64,000 nt of DNA from Spirosoma endbachense (lineage in GTDB: Bacteria; Bacteroidota; Bacteroidia; Cytophagales; Spirosomataceae). The notes below the pieces were generated by a model. That model was given only the letters and a program-made list of their open reading frames with translations. It searched no databases and had not been told where the DNA came from. The stretch covers positions 7,114,914-7,178,913 of the forward strand of contig NZ_CP045997.1 in NCBI RefSeq assembly GCF_010233585.1, written 5' to 3'. The position numbers and the translations under genes are program-made. Shown piece after piece: positions 1 through 9,627 of this stretch (its first letter is position 1; each line of letters begins with the position of its first letter).

Positions 1-1
1 T

Positions 2-811
2 CGCCGGGTAAAAATGTGTTCGACCCTGCTCAAACCCATGCAGGCAACCAGCGATCCCCGTCTGGCGCTCTGGGCCAAAAAAGTAGAAATCCCGCTGGTT
101 GTCGATGCAAAACTTCCTGCTGGCACAGATAAGATTACAAACGGTATTCGCTACCTCTCACCGGACAAAGTTGGTACAACCCCAATCGACACAGACCCGA
201 ATTACGTCGGTTTGCCCCCGAGTGCGTCGCAATTACCCTCGGGTTATAATTTCAATCCAACGCCGGGCCAAACGTCGGTCAATCCGCACGTTTCTTATCT
301 GAATGAGATTTACACGCAGGCCAAAGGGCCGTTGTTAAAAGCCCGGCTGGTTTCGGCGGCAGAAGTCCAGTTTATTCTGGCCGAGGCTGCGCAGAAAGGC
401 TGGGCGGCTGGTGATGCAAAGACCCGGTATGAAGCGGCCGTTAAAGCCTCCCTCACCGCCTGGGGTGTTACCAGTAGCTATAATGCCTTCATTGCTCAGA
501 AAGGTGTTGCCTATGATGGCACCCTGGCGCAGATCATCGGGCAGAAATGGATTGCCAGCTGGACCAGCGCTACCGAAGCGTGGTTCGATTATCGGCGGAC
601 GGGTCTGCCTGCGCTAACGGCGGGTCCAGTGGCAAAACGGAAAGCACTGCCCCTGCGGTTCTACTACATGCGTGATGAGTTGAACCTGAACAAAACCAAT
701 TCGGGAGTAGCCATTGAAAAGCTTGAAACAACCGCCAATTCACAAGCCGACGGTAAAAATAGCGCCTGGTCGAAACAGTGGCTTGTTCAGGGAACAGGTA
801 AACCCTGGTAG
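2..811 (+). CDS. SusD/RagB-type nutrient-binding outer-membrane lipoprotein, C-terminal part
   Basis: The reading frame is open to the left edge of the window, so the N-terminus, signal peptide and lipobox lie outside it; the first in-window ATG (14) is probably internal. About 270 residues remain. The part seen resembles the SusD-like_2 branch: a helical stretch with FILAEAAQKGW, the motif TEAWFDYRRTGLP, and a late segment with LPLRFYYMRDELNLN, which is the usual end of these proteins. SusD proteins sit on the outer leaflet as a lid over a SusC TonB-dependent channel and bind the substrate. The partner SusC is expected just upstream, outside the window. A strong hairpin follows at 833-878, so this is probably the last gene of its SusCD unit. 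The family is fairly sure; the substrate is unknown. Confidence 0.85.
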   Translation, partial: RRVKMCSTLLKPMQATSDPRLALWAKKVEIPLVVDAKLPAGTDKITNGIRYLSPDKVGTTPIDTDPNYVGLPPSASQLPSGYNFNPTPGQTSVNPHVSYLNEIYTQAKGPLLKARLVSAAEVQFILAEAAQKGWAAGDAKTRYEAAVKASLTAWGVTSSYNAFIAQKGVAYDGTLAQIIGQKWIASWTSATEAWFDYRRTGLPALTAGPVAKRKALPLRFYYMRDELNLNKTNSGVAIEKLETTANSQADGKNSAWSKQWLVQGTGKPW

Positions 812-832
812 TTGATTTTGCAAACCCATACC

Positions 833-878
833 AACTTCCCGATAGAGTCCGGATCTCGGTTTACTCTTTCGGGAAGTT
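833..878 (+). terminator. 16-bp hairpin after the partial susD gene
   Basis: The arms 833-848 and 863-878 pair over 16 bp with one mismatch, around a 14-nt loop. There is no clean U-run directly behind it; a short T-stretch follows about 15 nt later. It probably ends the upstream SusCD transcript. The arm core ACTTCCCG/CGGGAAGT is reused in the hairpin after the second susD gene (11227-11262). Confidence 0.6.
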
Positions 879-904
879 CTAATCAGGCTCCTTTTTCCGT
901 CTGC

Positions 905-2173
905 ATGAAAAAGCTCTTTGTCGCGCTGGCCGTTTTATGGTTTTATAGTCCTGCGATTGCCCAGGATTTTAAAGTGGGCGCTGCCATCAGACTGATTACA
1001 CCCAATCCTCTACTACCTGTTTCGGGTGGGATCGGTACGCCTAAAAAAGCAGTCGAGAAAAAAGGGGAGCTATTTGTCAGAGCTTGTGTCATTGAAAAAG
1101 GGAGCACTCGCATTGCCATCGTCAGTGTCGATAACCTTGGCTGGCCGTCGGTATTAGGCAATAAATCGAGAGCGCTCATCAAGGGAATTCCACCCCAAAA
1201 TATCCTGATCGGTTGTACGCATACCCATAGTGGACCTGATGCCTATGGGTTTCCCAATGAGAAAGGCGAATCATTTGCTGATCTGCCTTACCTGGACAAA
1301 TGTGTGCAGACGATTGCCGATGCCGTCAATGAAGCCATAACGAAATTAAGCCCGGCCACGTTAAAAGTTGCAGTCGGCGAAGCCAAAGGGCAGATTGCCT
1401 ATAATTACTACGCCCCCGATCTGTATGACCCACGCTGCGGGGTTATTCAGGCCATTGCTACATCAGGAGCCAATGTGGGCAAACCCATTTTTACACTGGT
1501 TAATTACGCCATTCATCCCGAGATAATCGGTTCAGGCCGGGGCATTCTCAGCCCCGATCTATGTGGCCCGCTTTATGATCGGATCGAATCGAAACAGGGT
1601 GGTGTAGCCATCTTCGTCAATAGTGCTCAGGGCGGCATGGTAACGGCCGATAATCGACGCGAAAACGCGAAAGAAGCCAATACGTGGGAAGAATGCATTC
1701 GAATTGGTGAGTTACTGGCCGATGAAGCGCTGCGCATTGTTGGCACGGCCGAAGCACAACCCAATCCAACACTTTTCTGCACAGCCCGACCGGTCACCTT
1801 CCCGATCGAGTCGGATGTGATGAAATATATCGTAAAGAATTCACCGCTGAAGTATGAAGTGGCTCCCGGCGACAAAGTCGTGGCTCAGGTCAATTTGCTC
1901 AACATCGGCACCGCGCAGATACTGACCATTCCGGGCGAAGCCTTACCGAACGTTGGGTATTATATCAAACGACACATGCACACCAGCGTGCCCTTGTTAT
2001 TTGGCCTGACCAACGATGCCTTTGGCTATATGCTGACCAAAGTAGACTTCAAAAGTTTTAAGCGATACGATTACATCAGCCGAACCAGTCTAGGCGAAAA
2101 CACCGCCGAGATTTACATGGATGAAGCCCTGAAATTAATTGCCGAGTCGCCCAAAGCCGATGGGTATAAATAG
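905..2173 (+). CDS. Neutral/alkaline ceramidase-like secreted hydrolase
   Basis: The protein has 422 residues. I start it at ATG 905, because this gives a clean signal peptide (MKKLFVALAVLWF...AIAQ); the in-frame TTG at 812 would place the terminator hairpin 833-878 inside the gene. The mature part begins with the fold typical of the neutral/alkaline non-lysosomal ceramidase N-terminal domain (VGAAIRLITP...PVSGGIG) and contains the zinc-site motif CTHTHSGP near residue 107. Later segments include FVNSAQGGM and IPGEALPNVG, also typical of this family. True ceramidases are longer, about 600-700 residues with a C-terminal Ig-like domain, so this is a short member. Many Bacteroidota carry such proteins beside SusCD loci without a proven substrate. 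It is probably periplasmic or exported, and hydrolysis of an N-acyl lipid or a sugar-linked amide is inference. Confidence 0.72.
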   Translation: MKKLFVALAVLWFYSPAIAQDFKVGAAIRLITPNPLLPVSGGIGTPKKAVEKKGELFVRACVIEKGSTRIAIVSVDNLGWPSVLGNKSRALIKGIPPQNILIGCTHTHSGPDAYGFPNEKGESFADLPYLDKCVQTIADAVNEAITKLSPATLKVAVGEAKGQIAYNYYAPDLYDPRCGVIQAIATSGANVGKPIFTLVNYAIHPEIIGSGRGILSPDLCGPLYDRIESKQGGVAIFVNSAQGGMVTADNRRENAKEANTWEECIRIGELLADEALRIVGTAEAQPNPTLFCTARPVTFPIESDVMKYIVKNSPLKYEVAPGDKVVAQVNLLNIGTAQILTIPGEALPNVGYYIKRHMHTSVPLLFGLTNDAFGYMLTKVDFKSFKRYDYISRTSLGENTAEIYMDEALKLIAESPKADGYK

Positions 2174-2198
2174 TATTTTAAACCTATAAAGCCTGTTT

Positions 2199-2231
2199 AA
2201 ACCTATAAGGTCTTTGAGACCTTATAGGTTT
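2199..2231 (+). terminator. Perfect 15-bp hairpin terminator
   Basis: The arms 2199-2213 and 2217-2231 are perfectly complementary, with a 3-nt loop. A T/G-rich run follows. A partial copy of the left arm (AAACCTATAA) occurs just before it near 2179. It probably ends the ceramidase-like transcript. Confidence 0.7.
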
Positions 2232-2267
2232 GGTTTGGTTTGTCGTCACAGTAAACCCTAGCAATCA

Positions 2268-3641
2268 ATGAAAAAGTACCTGTTAAAAACGCTTGCCCTT
2301 GTTGCCGTTATCAGCGTTAGTACACTTTTCTCCTTTGATCTTCCGAAACCCGGTGATGGAATAACGCCGTCAACCGCCCTGGATAGCTATTTGAATAATG
2401 GCGACAAGACGTTTAAGTGGGAAGTTAAAGATACGTATAGTTACGGCGACATTACGGCCTATGAGGTATTGTTAACCTCTCAAAAATGGCGCGAATACAC
2501 CTGGAAGCATCAATTGACTGTACTCGTTCCGAAAGAGGTAAAATACGATGGAGCCTTGCTGTTCATTACCGGCGGATCGATTAAAGATGGCGAACCACGC
2601 TGGAACGGCCGGGAAGACACCTTCAACCGGGCAATGAGTATGGCGGCCACAAAAAACAATGCCATCGTAGCCGTACTTCGGCAGACGCCCAATCAGCCGT
2701 TATACGATGATCTTAAAGAAGATGCCCTGATCTCTTACACCCTGCATCAGTTTAAAAAAGACGGTGACTATTCCTGGCCTTTACTTTTCCCGATGGTAAA
2801 AAGCGCTGTTCGGGCTATGGATGCCGTGCAGGCGCTAGCCAAAGAGACGCTTCATAAAGACGTGAATCGCTTTGTGGTTTCGGGAGCGTCCAAGCGCGGC
2901 TGGACCACCTGGCTGACAGGTGCGAGCGATAAGCGGGCCGTTGCCATTGCTCCTATGGTGATCGACATTCTGAATATGCCGGTCAATCTCGATTATCAGA
3001 TGAAAGTCTGGAATAAATACAGCGAACAAATTGAAGATTACGTAAAGCTCGGCATTCCGCAAACTGTTCACAGTAAAGAAGGCAATGCCGTTACCGAGAT
3101 GATCGATCCCTACTCATACCGGAAAAAGCTAACCATGCCGAAAATGCTGTTTATGGGTACGAATGACGAGTACTGGACTGTCGATGCGGTTAAGCATTAT
3201 ATTGGCCAGATTCCGGGGGAAAACTTTATTCATTACGTTCCTAATGTGGGGCATGATCTGGGTGATAAACGGCAGGCGCTGGAAGCTCTGAGCGCTTTTT
3301 TTGGAAACACCCTGACCAAACAACCTTATCCGGCCTGCCAATGGGCGGTGTCCACGACAAAAAAAGGTGTAGATCTCACCCTAACTGCCACATCCGACAA
3401 ACTGGAAGACGTCACGATCTGGTCAGCGAATTCTACCGACATGATTTTCCAGGATGAAAAATGGGAAGGCAAAAGCCTGGGCATCAAGAACAAAGGAACC
3501 ATTTCGGTAAGCGAAGCCTATCCGGCATCGGGTTACCGGGCGTTTTACATCGATCTGAAGTATAAAGTACCAACGGGCGGTACATACACAGAAAGTACCC
3601 GAATGTTTCTGACTGACAACGATGAGATTTTCCTGAAATAA
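2268..3641 (+). CDS. PhoPQ-activated pathogenicity-related family alpha/beta hydrolase
   Basis: The protein has 457 residues and an N-terminal export signal (MKKYLLKTLALVAVISVSTL). The body matches the PhoPQ_related family (the AprA/PqaA group): TWKHQLTVLVP, LFITGG, then GASKRGWTTWLTG around residues 206-218, with Ser208 as candidate nucleophile. MLFMGTNDEYW (the Asp) and PNVGHDLGD (the His) follow near residues 295-330. An Ig-like beta domain forms the last ~100 residues. PqaA of Salmonella is linked to resistance to antimicrobial peptides, but the chemistry of this family is not settled and I do not assign a substrate. The gene stands alone between two hairpins (2199-2231 and 3731-3759). 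The family is well supported. Confidence 0.82.
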   Translation: MKKYLLKTLALVAVISVSTLFSFDLPKPGDGITPSTALDSYLNNGDKTFKWEVKDTYSYGDITAYEVLLTSQKWREYTWKHQLTVLVPKEVKYDGALLFITGGSIKDGEPRWNGREDTFNRAMSMAATKNNAIVAVLRQTPNQPLYDDLKEDALISYTLHQFKKDGDYSWPLLFPMVKSAVRAMDAVQALAKETLHKDVNRFVVSGASKRGWTTWLTGASDKRAVAIAPMVIDILNMPVNLDYQMKVWNKYSEQIEDYVKLGIPQTVHSKEGNAVTEMIDPYSYRKKLTMPKMLFMGTNDEYWTVDAVKHYIGQIPGENFIHYVPNVGHDLGDKRQALEALSAFFGNTLTKQPYPACQWAVSTTKKGVDLTLTATSDKLEDVTIWSANSTDMIFQDEKWEGKSLGIKNKGTISVSEAYPASGYRAFYIDLKYKVPTGGTYTESTRMFLTDNDEIFLK

Positions 3642-4002
3642 GGCCAGTTACCTTCTCTTTACCAGTCGATCATAGCTATTTATAACAGTCAATATGCACC
3701 CGTAAAGTCATCCTCTTTCTTCACGCATCAACGGCCTATGCTTTATTAGTATAGGCCGTTTGCTTATAGGAGAGGTTTCCGGAATGGCTTACCCACTTAT
3801 TAAACGAAATAACCCCAATAGCCAGCAAACCACGTAAGAGCCAATGCTGGAAAAGAAACAAAATGGGTTACAGTGTCAGATTATCGACTTTTTTGGGTTT
3901 ATTTTAGAAAAATTTAAAATCCACTAAGGGGGTTTTAAAAAAATGTTGTCTTGTATAGTATACGATTGACTTTTTGGCGACTCGTTAAATTAGTCACAGG
4001 CT
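3642..4002. other. Intergenic region between the PhoPQ-type gene and the sigma factor gene
   Basis: No gene was found in these 361 bases. The only clear structure is the hairpin at 3731-3759. The last ~120 bases become A/T-rich and should hold the promoter of the sigma gene, but no good TAnnTTTG box is present. Confidence 0.5.
3731..3759. terminator. 9-bp hairpin downstream of the PhoPQ-type gene
   Basis: The arms 3731-3739 and 3751-3759 (ACGGCCTAT/ATAGGCCGT) pair perfectly around an 11-nt loop. TTTGCTTAT follows, which is a weak U-tract. It is a probable transcription end, 90 nt after the stop codon. Confidence 0.5.
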
Positions 4003-4689
4003 ATGCAAATTCGTCCACTGATCGATTTGGATCAACAAAATCAGGCAAACATTACCATTCGGCATTCGTCCGACCCAAATGTCGAGCCAATGGACGCGAC
4101 ACCCGTTCGTAACGATACTGAACTCTTTATTCGGCGAGCCTTTGCCGAAAGTCCTCAACGGGGATGCGAACTGCTTTTTCGTCGATATCATCAGGCCCTG
4201 TGCAGTCATGCCGTGCGGTTTGTGTATTCAAAAGAAACGGCCGAAGATCTGGTTAGTGAAGTATTCTGTAAATTCTGGAAAACCAAAGCCTACGAAAGCG
4301 TTACGTCGTCGTTCCGTTACTACTTGTTTCGCAGCGTTCGTAACGAAGCCTACAATTACCTCCGATTAGAATTTCAGGAGCTGGACAATATTGAAACCGC
4401 AGAGACACAGGAAGGGCTGTTCAGCCAGCGCCCCGACCAGGTTCTCCAGTACGAGGAAGTCGTTCACCGCGTCGAAGATCTGGTCGAATCACTGCCACCC
4501 CAGTGCCGCAAAGTGTTCTTATTGAGCCGATTTGAAGGCCGAAAATACCAGGACATCGCCACCGAATTAGGCATTTCTATAAAAACCGTTGAAGTCCACA
4601 TTGTCAAAGCCCTCAGTATTGTCAGAAAAGGGCTAAAAGACCACTGGCTCCTGGTTATAGTGGCCGTCTGGCGTCTGCTCCCATTCTAA
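4003..4689 (+). CDS. ECF-type RNA polymerase sigma factor
   Basis: The protein has 228 residues. Region 2 carries LLFRRYHQALCSHAVRF and AEDLVSEVFCKFW (residues ~62-98). Region 4 carries LPPQCRKVFLLSRFEG and YQDIATELGISIKTVEVHI, the helix-turn-helix that reads the -35 box. It is an ECF factor of the SusCD-linked, FecI-like Bacteroidota type. The N-terminal ~40 residues are longer than usual; ATG 4090 (MDATPVRND) is an equally plausible start. The C-terminus ends in a hydrophobic tail (WLLVIVAVWRLLPF). The next genes are FecR and a SusC with an STN domain, so it probably activates this locus when the substrate is bound at the outer membrane. Confidence 0.92.
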   Translation: MQIRPLIDLDQQNQANITIRHSSDPNVEPMDATPVRNDTELFIRRAFAESPQRGCELLFRRYHQALCSHAVRFVYSKETAEDLVSEVFCKFWKTKAYESVTSSFRYYLFRSVRNEAYNYLRLEFQELDNIETAETQEGLFSQRPDQVLQYEEVVHRVEDLVESLPPQCRKVFLLSRFEGRKYQDIATELGISIKTVEVHIVKALSIVRKGLKDHWLLVIVAVWRLLPF

Positions 4690-4746
4690 TTTCTGACAGG
4701 GCAGTTTGCCAAAAGCTATCTATCAATCATCAACCGGATACACGCC

Positions 4747-5769
4747 ATGGAATCAGAAATCAATAAAGATCTGATATTTAATCACTTCGCCCGAAAATCC
4801 TCTCCGCTCCAACGCGAACTGATTACGCATTGGCTTCGCGAAAAAGCCAATGAAGAACAATACTACGAATGGCTGGAAGAGTGGGAAAACAGGAATCCTC
4901 AATATTTGGCTCAGTCAGAATTGACCCTTCACCGATATACCATTTTTTTAGAAGAGAATCCACATGTAGAAGAAGCTAATACACCTACTAATACGCCTGG
5001 CCAGTCAGTATCCAATCGCTGGAATAGAGGGCAATGGCTGGTAGCGGCCTCTACCCTGCTCCTGCTTACTATTGGCCTGATCCTGTTTCGTAATCAGATT
5101 CTGTATCAAACCTACGAAACGGCCTTAGGAGAAACCCGTTCGCTCAATTTGCCCGATGGAAGCGTTGTCAGGCTCAACGCTAACTCCTCTTTGCGCGTAC
5201 CACGGTGGGGCTTTGGCCACAAAACCCGCGAAGTGTTCCTCACTGGCGAGGCCAATTTCTCTGTGACGCATTCGCCCGATTCGCAGAAGTTTATCGTGAA
5301 AACAGCGAAGAACTTTGAAGTAGTCGTTTTGGGTACCGAGTTTACTGTTTTTGCGCGGAAACGCAGAGCGAAAGTGGTGCTGAATAAAGGCAAAGTTCAG
5401 CTTCAGTATCAGGAAGGCAGAACGGAAAAACAGGTAACGATGAAGCCGGGCGATCTGGTGACACTCGATCCGCAGAACCACCTTGCCCTGAAAACCCTTA
5501 AGCAATCTCAATTGCATCCGGCCTGGGTCAATCCTGCCAGCGAGGAGAAGCGATTTGTATTTGAGGAAGCCACTTTAGAAGAAGTAGCCTATCTGCTCGA
5601 AGAAAATTACGGATTGCAGGTCGACATTACCGATAAGGAACTGGCCGGGCGTGTGCTGATGGGTTCGTTTCGCGCCGACAATGTCGATCAGCTTTTACTG
5701 TCTATTTCCGAACTGTTAGACATCAATGTTATCCGGCAGGGTAATCATGTTCAAATCAGGGACAAATAG
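4747..5769 (+). CDS. FecR-type anti-sigma factor with DUF4974 C-terminus
   Basis: The 340-residue protein has an N-terminal cytoplasmic part of ~97 residues that would hold the sigma factor. A single membrane span follows (WLVAASTLLLLTIGLILF, residues ~98-115). Next is the periplasmic FecR domain (ETRSLNLPDGSVVRLNANSSLRVP through LNKGKVQLQY). The C-terminal DUF4974 domain (FVFEEATLEEVAYLLEENYG...) has the same beta-alpha-beta fold type as STN domains. In the Fec/Fox-type model, the periplasmic part receives the signal from the STN domain of the TonB-dependent receptor, and the cytoplasmic part then releases the sigma factor. It lies 57 bp after the sigma gene and 288 bp before susC. Confidence 0.92.
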   Translation: MESEINKDLIFNHFARKSSPLQRELITHWLREKANEEQYYEWLEEWENRNPQYLAQSELTLHRYTIFLEENPHVEEANTPTNTPGQSVSNRWNRGQWLVAASTLLLLTIGLILFRNQILYQTYETALGETRSLNLPDGSVVRLNANSSLRVPRWGFGHKTREVFLTGEANFSVTHSPDSQKFIVKTAKNFEVVVLGTEFTVFARKRRAKVVLNKGKVQLQYQEGRTEKQVTMKPGDLVTLDPQNHLALKTLKQSQLHPAWVNPASEEKRFVFEEATLEEVAYLLEENYGLQVDITDKELAGRVLMGSFRADNVDQLLLSISELLDINVIRQGNHVQIRDK

Positions 5770-6057
5770 CGAAATCCGTGTAAAGCCTTTAGGCTCATCG
5801 AGATGCATTTTGACTGTTCCAACCAGCCTGCGAATAACAGTCATTCTCGATAGACTATTAGACAAACTCCTGATTGTCAATTTTTTAACTTTTTCTTGGA
5901 AAAGAAAAATCGCGTACAAAACTTTGCCCACCAATTAATAGTAACACTGTGCTGTCGCCAATTTCGTTGCGTTCTCTACGATGTTCCTCTTTAGCGAATA
6001 GGGTAGCCCATTGCCAGGATCAGCTCAATTTATGAGCAATCAGTTACCCACCCGATC

Positions 6058-9000
6058 ATGTCCAGTTTATGGACCACTAATCCATTTTCTACTTTTACTC
6101 TGATGACAAATCTTTTACGAAAAGTCTCCAATGTAAGCCTACTGTCAATGTTATTGCTTGTCGGGCTTCAACCGGGCTGGTCGCAGTCGATCGCACTGGC
6201 CAGTCATGTTCAGCAGAAGCAACCTGACGATACCAAAGTCGCCAGCCGTCAGCTAAAAGACGTGCTCAATGACTTAAAAACGCAGTATGGCGTCAATATT
6301 ATGTTTGAACTACGGACGGTAGAAGGAATTTCTGTTTCACCGGAAAACCTCAGTTCGAAAGCAACGCTCGAAAAAAACCTGGAAAACCTATTGCGTCCGC
6401 TGGGTTTACACTACAAAAAAGTAAACAGCAATTCGTATCTGGTACTGGGTGAAAAGAAAGCTAAAAAAGTGGCTTTTTTCGATAGTCAGCTTCCAGAGTC
6501 GGCACCTAATCAGGAACAGAACCCGTTGGCTGATGCCCCTGTCAAAACATCAGCGACTACGGCTCTGGCGGTAGTCAAAACGGAAATTGCGGCAGACCCC
6601 ATTACCGGTACCGTGAAGAGTCAAACGGGCGAAACATTACCGGGTATTAACGTTGTCATTAAGAATACATCCAAAGGGACCAGTACCGACGCCAACGGAA
6701 AATATACGATTGAGGCACCCGCCAATGCCATACTGGTTTTTTCGGGTATTGGTTTCGCCACTCAGGAAGTACCCGTCAATGGCCGCAGTCGACTGGACAT
6801 TTCTCTGGTATCTGATAATAAGCAGCTCGACGAAGTGGTTGTTGTTGGCTATGGCACTCAGAAACGCAACAGCCTGACCAACTCAGTGGCTCAAATTGGG
6901 GCCGAAGAAATTGCCCGCCGGCCGGTTTCCAATATCCAGCAGTCATTACAGGGGCAATTGCCGGGCGTTACCGTACTGGATCAGGGAGGTTCGCCTGGGC
7001 GCTCCAATACCGCCATTCGCGTTCGCGGCATAACCACTTTCAATATAAACGGCATCAGCAACACGGCCGGCACCAATAACGGCACCGGTGGTTATGATAT
7101 GAGTAAGAATGATGCTTTGGTGATCGTCGACGGCATCGAACAGCGATTGGCTGATATTAATCCAGATGATATTGAGACGGTTACGATTTTAAAAGATGCT
7201 GCCTCCACCGCCATTTACGGATCACGGGCTACCAACGGCGTTGTGCTGGTTACGACCAAACGGGCTAAAGGCAGCAAAGTGCAGGTTGAGTACAATGGCT
7301 ATTACGCCAGCCAGAATTCCATTAATAAACCGCATATGATGGGTATTGAAGATTATATGCGGATGCAGGTAGCGGCCTATACGAATGCGGGATCACCACT
7401 GCCGGCGCGTTTTACGGAGCAGTCTATTCAGGCGTACATCACGGCTACCGATCGCGAGAAATATCCACTGCCCAATACCTGGTTCCAAACCGTTCTCCAT
7501 TCCGCTCCGCAGCAAAATCATACACTGGCCGTATCGGGTGGCAACGAAGCGATACGGACCCGGTTGAGCCTGCGGTATCAGGATCAGGCGGGTATTATCA
7601 CGCATTACGGTAGCAAAATCGGGGAAATTCGCTTAAATACAGATTATACGATTTCGCCAAAACTGCGCGTCAGCGGGGATATTAACTACCGCTATAACTA
7701 TTCACAGGCGCCTACCGTTGACCCAGTCAATTTCTTTCTGCATGGCTCGCTCTGGGCCGTACCGAAATATGCCGATGGCACCTATGGATTAAGCACCCAG
7801 GGGAATAACCCCTTGATGTATGCCGAAATTGGCGGTGATTCAAAGCGATCGACTGATTATCTGGCGGGTTATGTCAAGGGTGAGTGGGAGATCATGGATG
7901 GCTTGACCTTCTCGACTCAGCTAGCGGGACGGGGCTTTTTTACCCAGGAAAAGAACTTTGGCAATTCGTATGTCAACTTCGACAGGAATGCCAACGTAAC
8001 AAAAACCGTAGCGAATAATACCCTGAACGAAGTGCGGAATACATTGCGGGAGTATACCCTGATCAATTTGCTTACCTACGAGCGAAGATTTGGCGACCAC
8101 AATGTAAAGGCGCTTCTGGGCTATTCGCAGATTGGCAATACGCAGACTTTTTTGACTGCCTACCGCGAACGGTTTTATAACAACGATATTCAATCGATTG
8201 GCCAGGGAGCGAACGACGGAACCAAGAGCAACTCAGGAAACGATGCGCTTTATGGCTTACGGTCTTATTTCGGGCGGCTAAACTACGATTACAACGGAAA
8301 ATACCTGGTTGAAGTCAATGGTCGCTACGATGGTTCTTCCAAGTTTACCGGCGAAAAACAGTATAGTTTCTTCCCTTCGTTCTCGGCAGGCTGGCGTCTC
8401 TCAAAAGAGAATTTCTGGCAGGGTCTGCAAAAAACAGTGAATGACCTGAAAGTGAGAGGTTCCTGGGGCATAACGGGCAACCAGTCGGTGAATTTGTATA
8501 GTTATTATGCATCGCTAGCAGCCAGCGGGTATGACTTTAACGGAGCCGCCGTACAGGGCTATCGCCAGACAACGCTGGCCAACACAAACCTCGGCTGGGA
8601 GTCGACAACTCAGCTTGATTTAGGCTTAGATGCCTCTTTTCTGCGAGGGCGCGTGAACTTAACCGTCGACTACTACAAAAAAACCACGAACGATATTCTA
8701 CTGAATCTGGATATTCCGGCCACGGTTGGGCTAATTGCCCCTCCTCAAAACGCCGGTTCTGTTGAAAACAAAGGATGGGAATTTAGCCTGAACTACCGGG
8801 GGGCTAAAAATGCATCGGGTTTTCAGTATAATCTGGGCGGCAATTTCAGCATAAACGAGAACAAAGTCATCGACCTGAAAGGAACCGGCCCATACATTAT
8901 AGGCTCAGATATTGATCCGCGCTACATCATTGCCGTTGGGCTACCCATTAACACACTGTGGGGCTACCGAACAGATGGATTGTTTCAGACGCAACAGCAG

Positions 9001-9597
9001 ATCACCGAATACAAGGCCACCTATGCCGCCAACACCAAACCCGGCGACGTGAAGTATATCGATGCCAATGGCGATGGCAAGATCGATGCAAATGATATGA
9101 CCAACATTGGTAATACATTTCCCAAATTCACATTTGGCCTGAACTCAAATTTCTCATTCCGGAACTTTGAGCTGAATCTGTTATTCCAGGGTGCGGCCAA
9201 AGTAGACACCCGCCTGGCAGGGGCCTTAGCAGAAATGGGCAATCAGGAAGGATTCACCCATTCGCTTTACACCAATAATTACTGGACACCCGATCATACA
9301 GATGCCCGTTTCCCAAGGCCGCTGAAGTTTGATTTACGGAACGTAGCCACTTCCGATCGGTTAATTATAGACGGATCGTATGTACGGCTAAAGAATATTC
9401 AATTGGCCTATTCGCTTCCAGCCGCCATTGCCAATAAGGTGCGGTTAAACCGAATCCGAACCTACGTGTCGGCCACGAACGTGTTCACTATTTCGAAGTT
9501 GAATGAGTGGAATCTGGACCCGGAAGCCGGATCTGGCCGGGCGGTTTATTATCCGCAAACAGCGCTGTATACACTCGGGCTTAATCTACAATTCTAA
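6058..9597 (+). CDS. SusC/RagA TonB-linked outer-membrane receptor with N-terminal STN signalling domain
   Basis: The protein has 1179 residues. ATG 6103 (MTNLLRKVSNVSLLSM) would give a more normal signal peptide than 6058, so the true product may be 15 residues shorter. Domains in order: signal peptide; STN domain (~residues 50-130, SRQLKDVLNDLKTQYGVNI); Pro/Ala linker; carboxypeptidase-regulatory-like domain (~183-255, GTVKSQTGETLPGINV); the SusC signature DEVVVVGYGTQKR at ~258; plug (~270-400, with ILKDAASTAIYGSRATNGVV); then a 22-strand-type barrel to the C-terminus, ending LYTLGLNLQF. It imports an oligomeric substrate with the SusD encoded next. The STN domain with the adjacent FecR and sigma genes marks it as a signal-transducing receptor. 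Confidence 0.95.
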   Translation: MSSLWTTNPFSTFTLMTNLLRKVSNVSLLSMLLLVGLQPGWSQSIALASHVQQKQPDDTKVASRQLKDVLNDLKTQYGVNIMFELRTVEGISVSPENLSSKATLEKNLENLLRPLGLHYKKVNSNSYLVLGEKKAKKVAFFDSQLPESAPNQEQNPLADAPVKTSATTALAVVKTEIAADPITGTVKSQTGETLPGINVVIKNTSKGTSTDANGKYTIEAPANAILVFSGIGFATQEVPVNGRSRLDISLVSDNKQLDEVVVVGYGTQKRNSLTNSVAQIGAEEIARRPVSNIQQSLQGQLPGVTVLDQGGSPGRSNTAIRVRGITTFNINGISNTAGTNNGTGGYDMSKNDALVIVDGIEQRLADINPDDIETVTILKDAASTAIYGSRATNGVVLVTTKRAKGSKVQVEYNGYYASQNSINKPHMMGIEDYMRMQVAAYTNAGSPLPARFTEQSIQAYITATDREKYPLPNTWFQTVLHSAPQQNHTLAVSGGNEAIRTRLSLRYQDQAGIITHYGSKIGEIRLNTDYTISPKLRVSGDINYRYNYSQAPTVDPVNFFLHGSLWAVPKYADGTYGLSTQGNNPLMYAEIGGDSKRSTDYLAGYVKGEWEIMDGLTFSTQLAGRGFFTQEKNFGNSYVNFDRNANVTKTVANNTLNEVRNTLREYTLINLLTYERRFGDHNVKALLGYSQIGNTQTFLTAYRERFYNNDIQSIGQGANDGTKSNSGNDALYGLRSYFGRLNYDYNGKYLVEVNGRYDGSSKFTGEKQYSFFPSFSAGWRLSKENFWQGLQKTVNDLKVRGSWGITGNQSVNLYSYYASLAASGYDFNGAAVQGYRQTTLANTNLGWESTTQLDLGLDASFLRGRVNLTVDYYKKTTNDILLNLDIPATVGLIAPPQNAGSVENKGWEFSLNYRGAKNASGFQYNLGGNFSINENKVIDLKGTGPYIIGSDIDPRYIIAVGLPINTLWGYRTDGLFQTQQQITEYKATYAANTKPGDVKYIDANGDGKIDANDMTNIGNTFPKFTFGLNSNFSFRNFELNLLFQGAAKVDTRLAGALAEMGNQEGFTHSLYTNNYWTPDHTDARFPRPLKFDLRNVATSDRLIIDGSYVRLKNIQLAYSLPAAIANKVRLNRIRTYVSATNVFTISKLNEWNLDPEAGSGRAVYYPQTALYTLGLNLQF

Positions 9598-9627
9598 CCT
9601 CACCCACCTCATCTCACATCGAAAGTC

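Noticed and set aside
812..904. N-terminal extension of the ceramidase-like gene from TTG 812
   Set aside because: It would translate a 16-bp terminator hairpin and bury the signal peptide that starts at ATG 905.
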